Below the pieces are notes generated by a model, which saw only the letters and a list, made by a program, of their open reading frames with translations, had not been told where the DNA came from and made no database searches. A stretch of 38,126 nt of DNA, taken from NCBI GenBank assembly GCA_016937315.1, contig JAFGWD010000285.1, positions 1 through 38,126 of the forward strand. Direction: 5' to 3'. The position numbers and the translations under genes were made by a program. This document shows, piece by piece, positions 1 to 8,989 of this stretch. The stretch is from Rhodospirillaceae bacterium. GTDB taxonomy: Bacteria > Pseudomonadota > Alphaproteobacteria > Rhodospirillales > Rhodospirillaceae. How positions within the stretch are numbered: the first letter of the stretch is position 1; every line of letters starts with the position of its first letter.

Positions 1-2
1 CC

Positions 3-161
3 TCCTCTCCCAGCCAGCATCTTGAATCAGATTTTCCCTCCGAAGGGAATCCTATTTCCGATTCAACCTATTCGCAGAACTCTCTAGGGCGGTTGATGGC
101 ATTCCGTATGCTGGCCGTGATAGAAAAAACAGCCCACGAGAACAAGGCCTCGGCACACTAA
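3..161 (+). CDS. Possible 3' end of a gene entering from the left edge
   Basis: Frame 3 is open from the left edge to a TAA at 159-161, giving about 52 codons. The reading looks protein-like (ending LAVIEKTAHENKASAH) and roughly 60% of third positions are G or C, but no family is recognised and the piece is short. It may be the tail of a longer upstream gene or chance openness. A small perfect inverted repeat (TTCCCT-CCGA-AGGGAA) lies inside it. Confidence 0.3.
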   Translation, partial: SSPSQHLESDFPSEGNPISDSTYSQNSLGRLMAFRMLAVIEKTAHENKASAH

Positions 162-408
162 TTCGCGCCTGGATATCACACGTTTAGTGATGGACTGAAT
201 ATGTGAAATAGGTTAGGAAACCAGCCTGAAGCTGCGACTCACACAAAAATACGCCCCTCCGGCATTCTTCAGTTTGAACCAGGAAACTCTGGTGTCCATG
301 GTTACTGTTCCGCATACTTTACTCAACAATTCTGAAGGTCTAAAACGCTCACTCGTCTTTTCGTAACAGGGCATTACCCTTGGCCCTGGAACACAGAGGT
401 TAGCATAA
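162..408. other. Non-coding leader upstream of the radical SAM gene
   Basis: I see no convincing gene, RNA or terminator here. The right end carries an AGAGG ribosome binding site at 395-399, nine bases before the ATG at 409. A promoter for the plus-strand module at 409-3305 must lie here or further upstream, but no clear -35/-10 pair stands out. Confidence 0.4.
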
Positions 409-1557
409 ATGACTGGTCAACTCTTTGAACGCATTGCATACAAGCACAAGTATTTCGAGACTCCAGAAGCTCTCTTAGAGCAAGTTATCAACAAAACCGT
501 CGTTCCCTACCAAGTTGAACTCCAACCCGGGCGTCTAACTGGCCGCAAGATCTGCTGGATGGAATGCCCGTACTGTTATGGCGCGTCATCTGAAAATGTC
601 AGTGACCGCCTGACACCTGAACGCTACATAGACATCATGCGCCAAATGACCGATGGCCCGCATGGTGGCGTTGCGAAGATTATTTTTGCTGGATACGCCA
701 CGGACCCACTCAATTACGAACACATCGACGATCTCGTCGAAATCTCCCGCCATCACGGCCAGATCACCGGGTTTCACAGTAAACTGCTGCGGGCCAGCGA
801 CCGCCTCATTGACCTGTTAACGCGTCAAGACGCCGCAGCAACCAGTTATATGACGGTTAGCGTTGATGCCGGATCCTCCGAAAGCTACAACACCACGCAC
901 GGAGTAAAAATATCCGGTGATGTCTACCATCGTGTCATCGAGAACCTGAAGCGGATCTGCCAGTTGCGTGACCAACGCAGATCTCATTTGGATATGGCTG
1001 CCAATTACCTGCTCACCCGCGTCAATTCCGACACCAAGACCGTTGAACAAGGCCTACGCGACATTATTGATACCGGCGTGGACGTGATCCGCTTCTCCTT
1101 TCCACAGCTGCCACGTGGCTCTGAGAGCGTTGATGGAACAGTCATTCCAAACCGCGCTGAAATTGAAGAAATCTATCAACGTCTTAAGCCGGTGATTGAC
1201 GACCACACCAGCGACAAAACCAATGTTGTCCTTCTGGACGTGGATGGAGAAAGCGCATTTACAGAGCGCCGCACCCTGCCATGCTTTGCACGCTTTATCT
1301 ATCCGGCGATTTCCTATGACGGTTATTTGTCTAACTGCTCTCAGTCAGGAGCCCCCCATTTCCGCGACATGTCTCTCGGTAACCTTCAGGAGGTGGACTT
1401 CTGGGACGCTTTCTACAATTACGACACCGAAGACATCTGGCTCACTTATGAACTGCAGCACACCAAAATTACCAAGAACGACTGCCGTTGTGACCGCAAG
1501 GAACACACTGTAAACCGTATCTTCCAGAATGCGTTTGGGAATAAGCCCCATGCCTAG
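409..1557 (+). CDS. Radical SAM protein with SPASM-like C-terminus
   Basis: This 382-residue protein carries the radical SAM cluster motif CX3CX2C at C49, C53 and C56 (context ICWMECPYCYG), which would bind a 4Fe-4S cluster and reductively cleave S-adenosylmethionine. Further cysteines near C292, C310, C359 and C361 (LPCF, SNCSQ, NDCRCD) resemble a SPASM or twitch region holding auxiliary Fe-S clusters. The substrate is unknown. The next two genes are a sugar oxidoreductase and a sugar nucleotidyltransferase, so a radical step on a sugar (epimerisation, dehydration or dehydrogenation) is a reasonable inference. The start is supported by an AGAGG site nine bases upstream. The stop overlaps the next start, suggesting translational coupling. 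The family is clear; the specific function is not. Confidence 0.85.
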   Translation: MTGQLFERIAYKHKYFETPEALLEQVINKTVVPYQVELQPGRLTGRKICWMECPYCYGASSENVSDRLTPERYIDIMRQMTDGPHGGVAKIIFAGYATDPLNYEHIDDLVEISRHHGQITGFHSKLLRASDRLIDLLTRQDAAATSYMTVSVDAGSSESYNTTHGVKISGDVYHRVIENLKRICQLRDQRRSHLDMAANYLLTRVNSDTKTVEQGLRDIIDTGVDVIRFSFPQLPRGSESVDGTVIPNRAEIEEIYQRLKPVIDDHTSDKTNVVLLDVDGESAFTERRTLPCFARFIYPAISYDGYLSNCSQSGAPHFRDMSLGNLQEVDFWDAFYNYDTEDIWLTYELQHTKITKNDCRCDRKEHTVNRIFQNAFGNKPHA

Positions 1558-2473
1558 AAGCCCCAAAGACATCAGCTCCGGCATTGTCGGCGCACGCGGC
1601 ATCGGAGCCGTGCATTTGCGTGAGCTGGTGGCAGCGGGAAGCGGCACGCTCAACATTGTCGGACAGACTCTTGAAAACACCCGCGCCACGGCGCTGCGCC
1701 TGTCTCAGACATACAACATACCAGTGGGAGCTCTCGCCTCTGTTGCTAAACTGGGAGCGGTTTCAGATTTTGTTTCCGTCTGTTCGCCCAACGCACTGCA
1801 CCTTGAGCACGCCCACATCTTGCTAGCCAAAGGCTGTTATGTCTTTGTCGAAAAGCCATTCTTCTGGATGAATGGCTTGACCCGACGTCGGGTTGACGAC
1901 CTAACACATGAGTTGTTCGACCAAGCTGACGGACGACTGTGCGTCAATTACCCAACCGCCCATTTCGCAGCACCGTTTATTGCCACCTGCGGACGCCCAC
2001 AGAAGCTAACTGACTTTTGGTTTCGTTACCAGACACGCGGCAACTATGCCGGTCCAGACATCGCCGTTGACCTGCTCCCACATGCCTTTTCGCTATTGCT
2101 GGAATTTACTGAGGGTGCACAGGTCAAGAACCTTTCTGTCCAGGAAAAAGAGGGGACATGGGTTGGCACATTCCAGATGGGTGACACCCGGTGCGTTTTT
2201 GAATTCGTTCAGGCCCCACAGGCCACAATGACGGATCTGTCGTTTGCCATTAATGGACAAACAGCGCAACGAATACAAAGAACCAGCGGCGCAGGATTTC
2301 AGGTCCTTCTCGACATCCCTGGAGCCATTGCCGCCCCCATGGAAATCACCAACCCCATGGTTGCGACTATCCACGCGGCATTTGCCGTTTGCGTCAAGAC
2401 AGGAAGATACACCGACGCACAAGAGCTCAACCACAACATCATGAAACGAATGGCAGAAATTCTTATTCCGTAA
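1550..2473 (+). CDS. Gfo/Idh/MocA family oxidoreductase
   Basis: The N-terminus has a Rossmann glycine motif (GIVGARGIGAVHL), followed by a variant of the family signature with the EKP lysine (VFVEKPFF). The C-terminal half fits the family's substrate-binding beta-sheet domain. Such enzymes oxidise or reduce hydroxyls on NDP-sugars or free sugars with NAD(P). At about 307 residues it is slightly shorter than usual. I chose the ATG at 1550 because GGGA lies about ten bases upstream and the start overlaps the previous stop; an in-frame ATG at 1529 is possible but has no better site. It sits between the radical SAM and nucleotidyltransferase genes and probably acts on the same sugar. Confidence 0.82.
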   Translation: MPRSPKDISSGIVGARGIGAVHLRELVAAGSGTLNIVGQTLENTRATALRLSQTYNIPVGALASVAKLGAVSDFVSVCSPNALHLEHAHILLAKGCYVFVEKPFFWMNGLTRRRVDDLTHELFDQADGRLCVNYPTAHFAAPFIATCGRPQKLTDFWFRYQTRGNYAGPDIAVDLLPHAFSLLLEFTEGAQVKNLSVQEKEGTWVGTFQMGDTRCVFEFVQAPQATMTDLSFAINGQTAQRIQRTSGAGFQVLLDIPGAIAAPMEITNPMVATIHAAFAVCVKTGRYTDAQELNHNIMKRMAEILIP

Positions 2474-2492
2474 ACCTTCTGGGAGTCCTCTG

Positions 2493-3305
2493 ATGATTAA
2501 AACAGCCGTTATTCTTTGCGGCGGACGCGGCCGCAGGCTCGGAAGTGTCGGGGAAACGCGCCCGAAGGCCATGGTTGAAGTCATCGGATATCCGATCCTC
2601 TGGTACTCCATTATGAGTTTATATGCCGCTGGCGTGCGCCATTTCATCCTGCCTCTGGGCTATCGCGGAGATCAGATTCAGGGCTATGTGGACAGCACCT
2701 TCAGCAGCCTAAATGCGCGGATCGACGCCATCAACACCGGAGAAGAATCACCAATCGGCAAACGCATTCATATGGTCCAACACCTTCTGCATGATGAACC
2801 GTTTTTGCTAGTTAACGGCGACTGTATTTATGACCTTGACCTTAACAACCTCTATCAAACCCATCTTGGGGCCGGAGCCATGGCGACCCTCGCCGCATGC
2901 CGGGTCACATCTCAATACGGACTGATTGTGGTCAGGAATGACAGGGTCGTATCCTTTTCCCGTGATTCTGCCGTTCGGGCATTCTGCATTGATGACCCAG
3001 AACAAGACGGAGAGCTTCTAGGGTATGTTAATGCAGGCATAACCATACTCAATCCAGAATCCCTCACCGAGATTGACCTGCTAAAAACAGAGAATTTTGA
3101 GCGCGACCTATTCCCGCGCCTAATCGCTCATGGCCGGGTCGAATACTACCCAATTGACCGCTATTGGTTTGCTGTGGAAACGCAAAAAGATCTCGACATC
3201 ATCAACAACACAAAATCCGGCGATCCACGAGCAACAGGAGCCGCGCAACTGCGTGACGCCCTCTTACAACAACAAGCCTTACTAGACCTGGGCTGTTCTC
3301 TCTAA
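2493..3305 (+). CDS. Sugar-1-phosphate nucleotidyltransferase
   Basis: The protein has the NTP-transferase signature near the start (LCGGRGRRLGS, then RPKAMVEVIG) and the metal-binding NGDCIYDLDL segment at about residues 108-117. This identifies a GT-A-fold enzyme that couples a sugar-1-phosphate to a nucleotide. Length (270 residues) fits the short RmlA/RfbF-like class. The nucleotide and sugar are not determined; a cytidylyltransferase or guanylyltransferase is equally possible. A GGGAG site precedes the ATG. It is the last gene of the rightward module and faces the convergent epimerase gene, with a hairpin between them. If it makes a CDP-sugar it could feed the 4,6-dehydratase encoded at 4415-5467, but this is speculation. 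Confidence 0.85.
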   Translation: MIKTAVILCGGRGRRLGSVGETRPKAMVEVIGYPILWYSIMSLYAAGVRHFILPLGYRGDQIQGYVDSTFSSLNARIDAINTGEESPIGKRIHMVQHLLHDEPFLLVNGDCIYDLDLNNLYQTHLGAGAMATLAACRVTSQYGLIVVRNDRVVSFSRDSAVRAFCIDDPEQDGELLGYVNAGITILNPESLTEIDLLKTENFERDLFPRLIAHGRVEYYPIDRYWFAVETQKDLDIINNTKSGDPRATGAAQLRDALLQQQALLDLGCSL

Positions 3306-3311
3306 AAATAG

Positions 3312-3345
3312 CGCTCTCCCATCCTCAATAATGGACGGGAGAGCG
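3312..3345 (-). terminator. Hairpin terminator between convergent genes
   Basis: Two 13-base arms (CGCTCTCCCATCC and GGACGGGAGAGCG, one mismatch) enclose an eight-base loop. On the minus strand the hairpin is followed almost at once by TATTTTTAGA, giving the U-run of an intrinsic terminator for the leftward operon. On the plus strand no T-run follows, so it is mainly a minus-strand terminator. Confidence 0.8.
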
Positions 3346-3352
3346 TCAACCA

Positions 3353-4381
3353 TCAAAGCCAGCGGAAGGTCTCGCTGACCTGGTGTTCACGCAAAAGCTT
3401 CTCTAAATGGGAAAGCCTGATATAACGATTTCCGAAAAGAACCTTAAGATCACGCGGCGCGGCGGAAAGCCAATCATGGGTTTGTTTCGCGCCCTTTTCT
3501 AGATTCCACTGCGGGGCAAAACCCGGCAGATCGGTCAGAGCTCGGGTAAAGTCAACCCGATATGATCTAGGGTCACTACCATTCTGCCCAGTGATGTTGA
3601 TAGAACACTCTGGAAATTGCTTCGCCGCAACCTCAGCGATCTCCCGCACCGTGTAATTGCAGTCAGCCGCCCCGATATTAAAGACACTGTGGTTCAGTGC
3701 CTCAGCCGTCAGAGCCGATAATGCTGCACGACTGATATCCTCGATATGAACCAGTGGACGCCATGGTGTGCCATCAGACAGCACCTCAATCACCCCAGTC
3801 GCATAACCTGACGCCATCAGATTAGCGAGAACCAAGTCCAAACGCATCCGCGGACTGACGCCATAAGCCGTTGCGTTGCGCAACATGACGGTACGGAAGC
3901 TATCATCGGCAATGGTCTGAAGTGCTTTTTCGGCGTCAACCTTCGACACCGCATAGGCCGAAACCGGCGCAACCGGCGCATGCTCATCCAGAGGAACCGC
4001 CGAATTTCCAGATGCCCCATAGACTGAACAAGACGATGCAAACACAAAACGGGATGCTCCGGCTTGCTTTGCCATGGTTGCACAGCGAATAGTCCCTTCT
4101 GTATTAATAGAATGGGTCTGTCCCGCCGCAATGTTGCCCATCGGATCATTCGACAGGGCAGCCAAGTGCACAACCCCTTCGATTCCGGCAAAGTCCTTAA
4201 TGACAATATCGCGAATGTCCCCAGAGATTTCATAATCTGGAATACAGCCCGGCTCCGCCGCACCAATCAAATCCTTGAAGAACCCGGTATCAAACCCAAC
4301 GACCTCATGACCTGCTTGGTGAAACAAGCGGGTCATGACCGGGCCGATGTATCCGCAATGGCCGGTGATTAGAATACGCAT
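3353..4381 (-). CDS. NAD-dependent epimerase/dehydratase (extended SDR)
   Basis: The N-terminal ITGHCGYIG motif is the NAD-binding GxxGxxG of extended short-chain dehydrogenases. The active site is seen as FASSCSVYG followed by YAVSK (catalytic Tyr and Lys). Length (342 residues) is normal for NDP-sugar epimerases and reductases. It is the last gene of the leftward operon, after an NDP-sugar 4,6-dehydratase, so epimerisation or reduction of the 4-keto sugar made there is likely. The ATG at 4381 has GAGGG about eleven bases upstream. The exact reaction cannot be assigned. Confidence 0.85.
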   Translation of the reverse strand: MRILITGHCGYIGPVMTRLFHQAGHEVVGFDTGFFKDLIGAAEPGCIPDYEISGDIRDIVIKDFAGIEGVVHLAALSNDPMGNIAAGQTHSINTEGTIRCATMAKQAGASRFVFASSCSVYGASGNSAVPLDEHAPVAPVSAYAVSKVDAEKALQTIADDSFRTVMLRNATAYGVSPRMRLDLVLANLMASGYATGVIEVLSDGTPWRPLVHIEDISRAALSALTAEALNHSVFNIGAADCNYTVREIAEVAAKQFPECSINITGQNGSDPRSYRVDFTRALTDLPGFAPQWNLEKGAKQTHDWLSAAPRDLKVLFGNRYIRLSHLEKLLREHQVSETFRWL

Positions 4382-4414
4382 GATGTTATCAACCCTCTTT
4401 TATAAAACAAATCC

Positions 4415-5467
4415 TCACAGAGCGCCGGGGGCGGTGAGGTAGTTTCGGTACCACCGGATCGTCGCCTGAAGGGCCTTATCAAGATCATAGGCTGGGGCCC
4501 ACCCCAATTGCATCCGCGCCTTGTCAGAAGCAACGCGCATAAGGCGAATCTCCGCCTGTGCATTCGCATTGACACAGATTTCCGTTGAACACCCCATAAA
4601 CGCAGAAATTTTCTTCACAAGGTCGATAATTTCTACATCCACCTCGAGAGAAAAATTAAACGCCTCACCGCGAATTTCCGCATCGCTGGACAACCGCTCG
4701 GCAAGCATTAATTGGATGTCTATGGCGTCCTCAATGTAAAGAAAATCGCGGGTGAATTTGCCATCTGAACGCAGTACAACCGGCTTGTTCTCTACGATCG
4801 CCTGAATCGTCCCTGGGATGATCCGAGTCCAGTTGAAATCCCAGCCACCAAAGTAGTTCCCACACCGCGTCACCGCCACCGGTAGACCAAAGACCTTGCC
4901 ATAACTCTGCGCCATCAGATCTTGCGACGCTTTGGCCACTTCGTAGGGGTGATGGGGGCGCAAAGCCGCTTCCTCCCGAAACGGCGTCGGCTGAGGACCG
5001 TAAGCCTTGTCTGACGACGAGACCACCACCGAGCAATCTGGACGACGGGTTCGCACCTGCTCCAAAATCAGCATGGTACTGTCAATAGCACTGCGGAAGT
5101 TATCAACCGGATTGGTCAACGCGTTATTGACGTCCGCGTTGGCCGCTGTGTGCAAGACCGCTGAGATAGGATGTCGATCGAACAAATCCGCAATCAGTTG
5201 CGGATCATAGATTTGCCCCCGCACCACACTGCAGCGCTCACCGAATTTTTCCAGTTGGAACTGACTTTCGGGACGCTCTCCGCGCACAACCGTAATAACA
5301 TCCGAACCATAAGCCAAAAGGCGGCGCACCAACCACCCCCCCAGAAAACCCGTTGCACCCGTCACAAGGACAGTGCGCCCCTTCCAGTATTCTGGATTTA
5401 CAAGATGTGTTTGCATGCGATCGATCCAATCATGTTCAGAATCCGCGACAGTTCCGGTTCCCAGCAA
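4415..5467 (-). CDS. NDP-sugar 4,6-dehydratase, CDP-glucose 4,6-dehydratase-like
   Basis: The protein shows the NAD-binding VTGATGFLGG motif, an SSSDKAYG strand carrying the Asp-Lys pair of 4,6-dehydratases, and the catalytic YEVAK. The segment CGNYFGGWDFNWTRIIPG resembles the RAGNVIGGGDW region of CDP-glucose 4,6-dehydratase (RfbG/DdhB), the closest family I recognise. The product would be a 4-keto-6-deoxy sugar nucleotide, the usual entry to deoxy and branched sugars. A TTG start at 5467 gives 350 residues but GGAGA is only three bases away; an in-frame ATG at 5416 starts just before the Rossmann fold. The start is therefore uncertain. The C-methyltransferase in the same operon is a plausible downstream enzyme. 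Confidence 0.8.
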   Translation of the reverse strand: MLGTGTVADSEHDWIDRMQTHLVNPEYWKGRTVLVTGATGFLGGWLVRRLLAYGSDVITVVRGERPESQFQLEKFGERCSVVRGQIYDPQLIADLFDRHPISAVLHTAANADVNNALTNPVDNFRSAIDSTMLILEQVRTRRPDCSVVVSSSDKAYGPQPTPFREEAALRPHHPYEVAKASQDLMAQSYGKVFGLPVAVTRCGNYFGGWDFNWTRIIPGTIQAIVENKPVVLRSDGKFTRDFLYIEDAIDIQLMLAERLSSDAEIRGEAFNFSLEVDVEIIDLVKKISAFMGCSTEICVNANAQAEIRLMRVASDKARMQLGWAPAYDLDKALQATIRWYRNYLTAPGAL

Positions 5468-5499
5468 AATTCTCCAGAATTTTTGTCTGCCGCCCTAGG

Positions 5500-7632
5500 T
5501 CAGAGAGAATGAAGAAATGGAAACAGGGTGATCCTTTTGTAGCGCAGGTAAATCTGCCGCGTGTGCGCAGGAACAGCAATCGCAATCTGTCCAATATTGA
5601 CAGGCCGGATAGAGAGTTGCGCTCCGGCTTCGGATTCGGCTGCCCACCAGGGGAAATAGGGAACATTAACAATAATCAGCCCTGGAGCCTTTGCTGTCAG
5701 TGTGATGTCATAGCCGTCTTTGATAATTCGATACTCTTCTATAGCAAGCGGACTGATCTGTTCACCATCCCCGATTCCACGAGAATCCGACTTTAGGAAC
5801 ACGGCATCCCGCTGCGGTGCATGCTGCGCAATAGCATGTAGAAGGTCTTCCCGTGGCTGTTCATCATCAATGACCACCACCTGACGAACACCGTAGACAC
5901 GCGGCAGAGGATCTGGAATGGCGTAAACGAAGATATCCTGCGCTGGCCGCCGGATGACATCACGCAAACGCATTCTACCTCGCTGCACCACCGGCCCGGA
6001 AACCTGGTGCAGACGATCCGAAGCCAACGCCCGGTAGCTGAGAATATATCCGACATTCAGCACCCGCAGCATGTCAAGCGCGGCATCCTGTTCTATGGGA
6101 TAGGGCTCACAGCACTCCAGGTAGTGCGGATTAAGCGGAAAACCTGGGTCGGAAAAACTCAACCCATGGCTCTGGCGTAAGACGAGGTCGCGCCAGAATA
6201 CAAACGTCGATTTAGGAATGAACGTCGCGCTTCCATCATAGGCCGGCAGGCCATAAGACGGCGAGAGATTGGGCATGTATGTGGTCGGAATACCAACCAC
6301 GCGACTATTATCCTCTGGATACCATGTGTGATTTTTCAGATTCGGAATGTCCTGCATCATGGTCAGGTTGCCTCGCGTCGCCATGTGCAAAATAATGTTG
6401 CTCTTGAGTACAAACAACATCGCAATACCAACCGCCAAACAAGCACTTGCCAATGTCGTAACTGATGGCATTGAGGTGGCTGTAGTCTTGATTTTTTGCA
6501 ACGCGGCGGCTGCGGCGGCGGCTGCCAGCATGGAGAGCGGAAATGCCGCATATTCCAGATACCAGCGATAGGACTGCAAGAAATTCAGACCCAGATCAGC
6601 CCATGGAACAGAGATCAGGACCGGAGAGGCAAAACCAACCACAAGCGCGGACACTGCCGCCAACAAAACGGTTTTCGCACGGCGCGAATACCCCACCCAT
6701 AAGGCAAAGACAATCGGAACCGAATAGGCCAGCCCACCCGCATTGTAGAGCAACTGCGGAAACAACATCCACCGGGCAAAAAAACCGAAACGATCGACAA
6801 GGCTAGACCGCAGAAAATCTGGCGGACGACTGCTGTAGGGTGTCATTTGCAGAACGGCCCAAATGGCTTCGCTATAGTTGGCCAGCCACAACAACGACAA
6901 CGCAATCAAGCCAACGAAGAACCCAACCCAACTGTTTGGTTTATGCCAAAGCAACATACAAAGCGCAACTGCCCACAATCCCGCCAGCCAGAAGAAGGGG
7001 TCGGCAAACATCACATAGACAAGACAAACGGCAGTATAAATCAACCAACGACGCGGCTCACGGTCAAGACTGAATAGAAAATACAGCAACAGGGGCAAAG
7101 CCGCGATCGACAAGCCATAGAGAAACGTCATCGACGTATTAACATCAAACCCGGCAGAAAATAGCGCCCCCAAAGCAAAGGCTGCCACCGGCGGACAATC
7201 AAGACGTCGGCGAGAAAACAAGAAGATGGAATACAGGGCAGTGCTGCTAACGAACAACCGCATCAGCACCAGCAATAACCACATGGGCATCACGCCAGAA
7301 AGGAAGACCCGGGCTGAAACCAGTCCTCCACCGATCCTTCCAAGGGCGTAACGGTCCACCCCACCGATAACATCATGCAGGAATAAACCGTCGTGGGTAT
7401 TCGCCAGATAGGGGAAATACCCATAAAACATCATTTCCCCGTCCCCCCACTCCAGTGGGGCCAAGGGGCCAAGGAGCAAACTATCGCCCTGGACCATCAG
7501 GATCCATAGCCCTCCCAGGAAGATCAGTCCTCGACGGCTTGATGGGAACAACCGTGGCACCATAACCTTCAGAAATAAAAAGGCGACCACAAGCACAGCC
7601 CATGGAGCATAAATCAGCAATTTACCAATCAC
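5500..7632 (-). CDS. Large multi-pass membrane protein, putative GT-C-like
   Basis: The first 420 or so residues of this 710-residue protein are a series of hydrophobic segments (for example LLIYAPWAVLVVAFLFLKV at the N-terminus, and a poly-Ala stretch LAAAAAAAALQ). The last 280 residues are mostly soluble and probably periplasmic. This layout resembles GT-C glycosyltransferases and YfhO-type membrane proteins, which use polyprenyl-phosphate sugars outside the inner membrane. A GDGE sequence in the first external loop is a candidate acidic active-site motif, but this is inference. The start is GTG. Its place after the methyltransferase and before the dehydratase argues for a role in transferring or modifying the operon's sugar. 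It could also be an O-antigen polymerase-like protein. Confidence 0.65.
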   Translation of the reverse strand: MIGKLLIYAPWAVLVVAFLFLKVMVPRLFPSSRRGLIFLGGLWILMVQGDSLLLGPLAPLEWGDGEMMFYGYFPYLANTHDGLFLHDVIGGVDRYALGRIGGGLVSARVFLSGVMPMWLLLVLMRLFVSSTALYSIFLFSRRRLDCPPVAAFALGALFSAGFDVNTSMTFLYGLSIAALPLLLYFLFSLDREPRRWLIYTAVCLVYVMFADPFFWLAGLWAVALCMLLWHKPNSWVGFFVGLIALSLLWLANYSEAIWAVLQMTPYSSRPPDFLRSSLVDRFGFFARWMLFPQLLYNAGGLAYSVPIVFALWVGYSRRAKTVLLAAVSALVVGFASPVLISVPWADLGLNFLQSYRWYLEYAAFPLSMLAAAAAAAALQKIKTTATSMPSVTTLASACLAVGIAMLFVLKSNIILHMATRGNLTMMQDIPNLKNHTWYPEDNSRVVGIPTTYMPNLSPSYGLPAYDGSATFIPKSTFVFWRDLVLRQSHGLSFSDPGFPLNPHYLECCEPYPIEQDAALDMLRVLNVGYILSYRALASDRLHQVSGPVVQRGRMRLRDVIRRPAQDIFVYAIPDPLPRVYGVRQVVVIDDEQPREDLLHAIAQHAPQRDAVFLKSDSRGIGDGEQISPLAIEEYRIIKDGYDITLTAKAPGLIIVNVPYFPWWAAESEAGAQLSIRPVNIGQIAIAVPAHTRQIYLRYKRITLFPFLHSL

Positions 7633-7666
7633 GGTCTGTGCTTTCTATGTGAATCGGAACCTCGGA

Positions 7667-8929
7667 TCAGTCTTCGATGATCCGAAGTTCAGGTAGCGGT
7701 AAAACGAATTTGGATTTCAGACCGCGCTTGCGTAGGTCCGCCCTGATCGGCTCCCAATAGTGCCATGCCAACAGGACCACATATTCCGGCTGCTCAGAGA
7801 AGAGAATGGAATTGTTGACCACCGGCTGATGCAGGCCCGGAAGATAGCGCCCAAGTTTCAAGGAGGTTGGCTGTTCCGCAATATACGGCATCAAATCGCA
7901 GCCAAGGCCAACATAGTTGAGCAACGTGCTGGCACGCCCCGGACAAGAATTGCCGACAAAACGCACACCAGAACTTTCGGCTTCCAGAGCCAGATTATAG
8001 AGGTTCCGTTTCGCTTTCAGAGCCCGACTACGGAATTCGTTGTAGACGTCGGCATCATAAAGTCCGAAGTCCCGTTCTTCCGCAATCATATTGACCAGCC
8101 CCTGGGTCGGACGCGCAATTTTGTCTCGAACCACATAAACGCGCACAGACCCGCCATAGCTGGCAACGCGGTGCGCATCAACGACACTCAGACCATAGTA
8201 CCCAAAGAGTTGAACAAGCGGCTTGATGGAATACGAACGCAAATGCTCGTGATAAATCGAGTCAAATTGCAGGCCTCCGACGATATCCATCAGGTAGTGG
8301 TTTTCAAGGACAAAAACACCATCATCGTCCAGAAGCACCTCGATGCCGCGAATCATATCGCCAAGGTTGGCAATATGGGCAAACATGTTGGTCGCGGTAA
8401 TGACCTTTGCCTTACCATGCTGCTTGACAATTTCTTCCGCCACAGACTCACCAAAGAAATCCTGAACGGTATCGATGCCGTCCTCAACCGCGATTTGCGC
8501 GATGTTCGTCGGCTCCACGCCCAGAACGCGCATCCCCTGACGAGCAAACCCCTTAAGAAGGGTACCGTCATTAGACCCGATATCAACGACAAGGGAATCT
8601 ACCGGAGTCTTATGGCGTTCAACCACGTCCACGGACAGCCGCTGATGATGGTTGAAAAGCTCCCTCGTGATTCCAGTGCGATACGGGTAATCCGGGTAAT
8701 ACACCACGTCACCGGGGACCACATAGTCCAACTGGACCAGGCTGCACTGCGGGCAACGCACCAGCGCCAGCGGATAGGAAACCTCTGGCTCATTGAGCTG
8801 AGGTGTCGTCAGCAAGGAGTCACACAGCGGCTGATGTCCAAGATTGATGACGGGCTCTAAACCTTTCGCTCCGCAAATCTGGCATTCCTCAATATGACCA
8901 AAAGGAATGTCGTGATTTGGCTTTTGCAT
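7667..8929 (-). CDS. Sugar C-methyltransferase, TylC3/NovU type
   Basis: The N-terminus has a zinc-binding domain with C16xxC19 and C59xxC62, typical of SAM-dependent C-methyltransferases acting on 4-keto deoxysugar nucleotides. The SAM-binding glycine motif follows at about residue 112 (VVDIGSNDGTLL). The family's YHEHLRSYS segment, with the His and Glu of the active site, is also present, and the C-terminal domain ends in PLPELRIIED. Length (420 residues) is usual for the family. An AGGAG site six bases before the ATG gives a firm start. With the upstream 4,6-dehydratase-type enzyme this suggests a C-methyl branched deoxysugar. Which carbon is methylated cannot be told from sequence. Confidence 0.85.
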   Translation of the reverse strand: MQKPNHDIPFGHIEECQICGAKGLEPVINLGHQPLCDSLLTTPQLNEPEVSYPLALVRCPQCSLVQLDYVVPGDVVYYPDYPYRTGITRELFNHHQRLSVDVVERHKTPVDSLVVDIGSNDGTLLKGFARQGMRVLGVEPTNIAQIAVEDGIDTVQDFFGESVAEEIVKQHGKAKVITATNMFAHIANLGDMIRGIEVLLDDDGVFVLENHYLMDIVGGLQFDSIYHEHLRSYSIKPLVQLFGYYGLSVVDAHRVASYGGSVRVYVVRDKIARPTQGLVNMIAEERDFGLYDADVYNEFRSRALKAKRNLYNLALEAESSGVRFVGNSCPGRASTLLNYVGLGCDLMPYIAEQPTSLKLGRYLPGLHQPVVNNSILFSEQPEYVVLLAWHYWEPIRADLRKRGLKSKFVLPLPELRIIED

Positions 8930-8989
8930 ATGTCTCTCCTCGAATCTAGGTATCTGGCGAAAGCGAAAACTGAGTGACGGAAGCAGGCG

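Noticed and set aside
2093..2647. Minus-strand frame of 184 codons
   Set aside because: Antisense to the oxidoreductase and nucleotidyltransferase genes; no family features.
7445..7460. Inverted repeat CCCCACT-CC-AGTGGGG
   Set aside because: Seven-base arms inside a coding region are not rare, and no T-run or regulatory context is seen.
7760..8860. Long open frame (366 codons) on the plus strand
   Set aside because: It lies antisense to the C-methyltransferase, which has zinc and SAM motifs and a strong AGGAG start. The antisense product matches no family.
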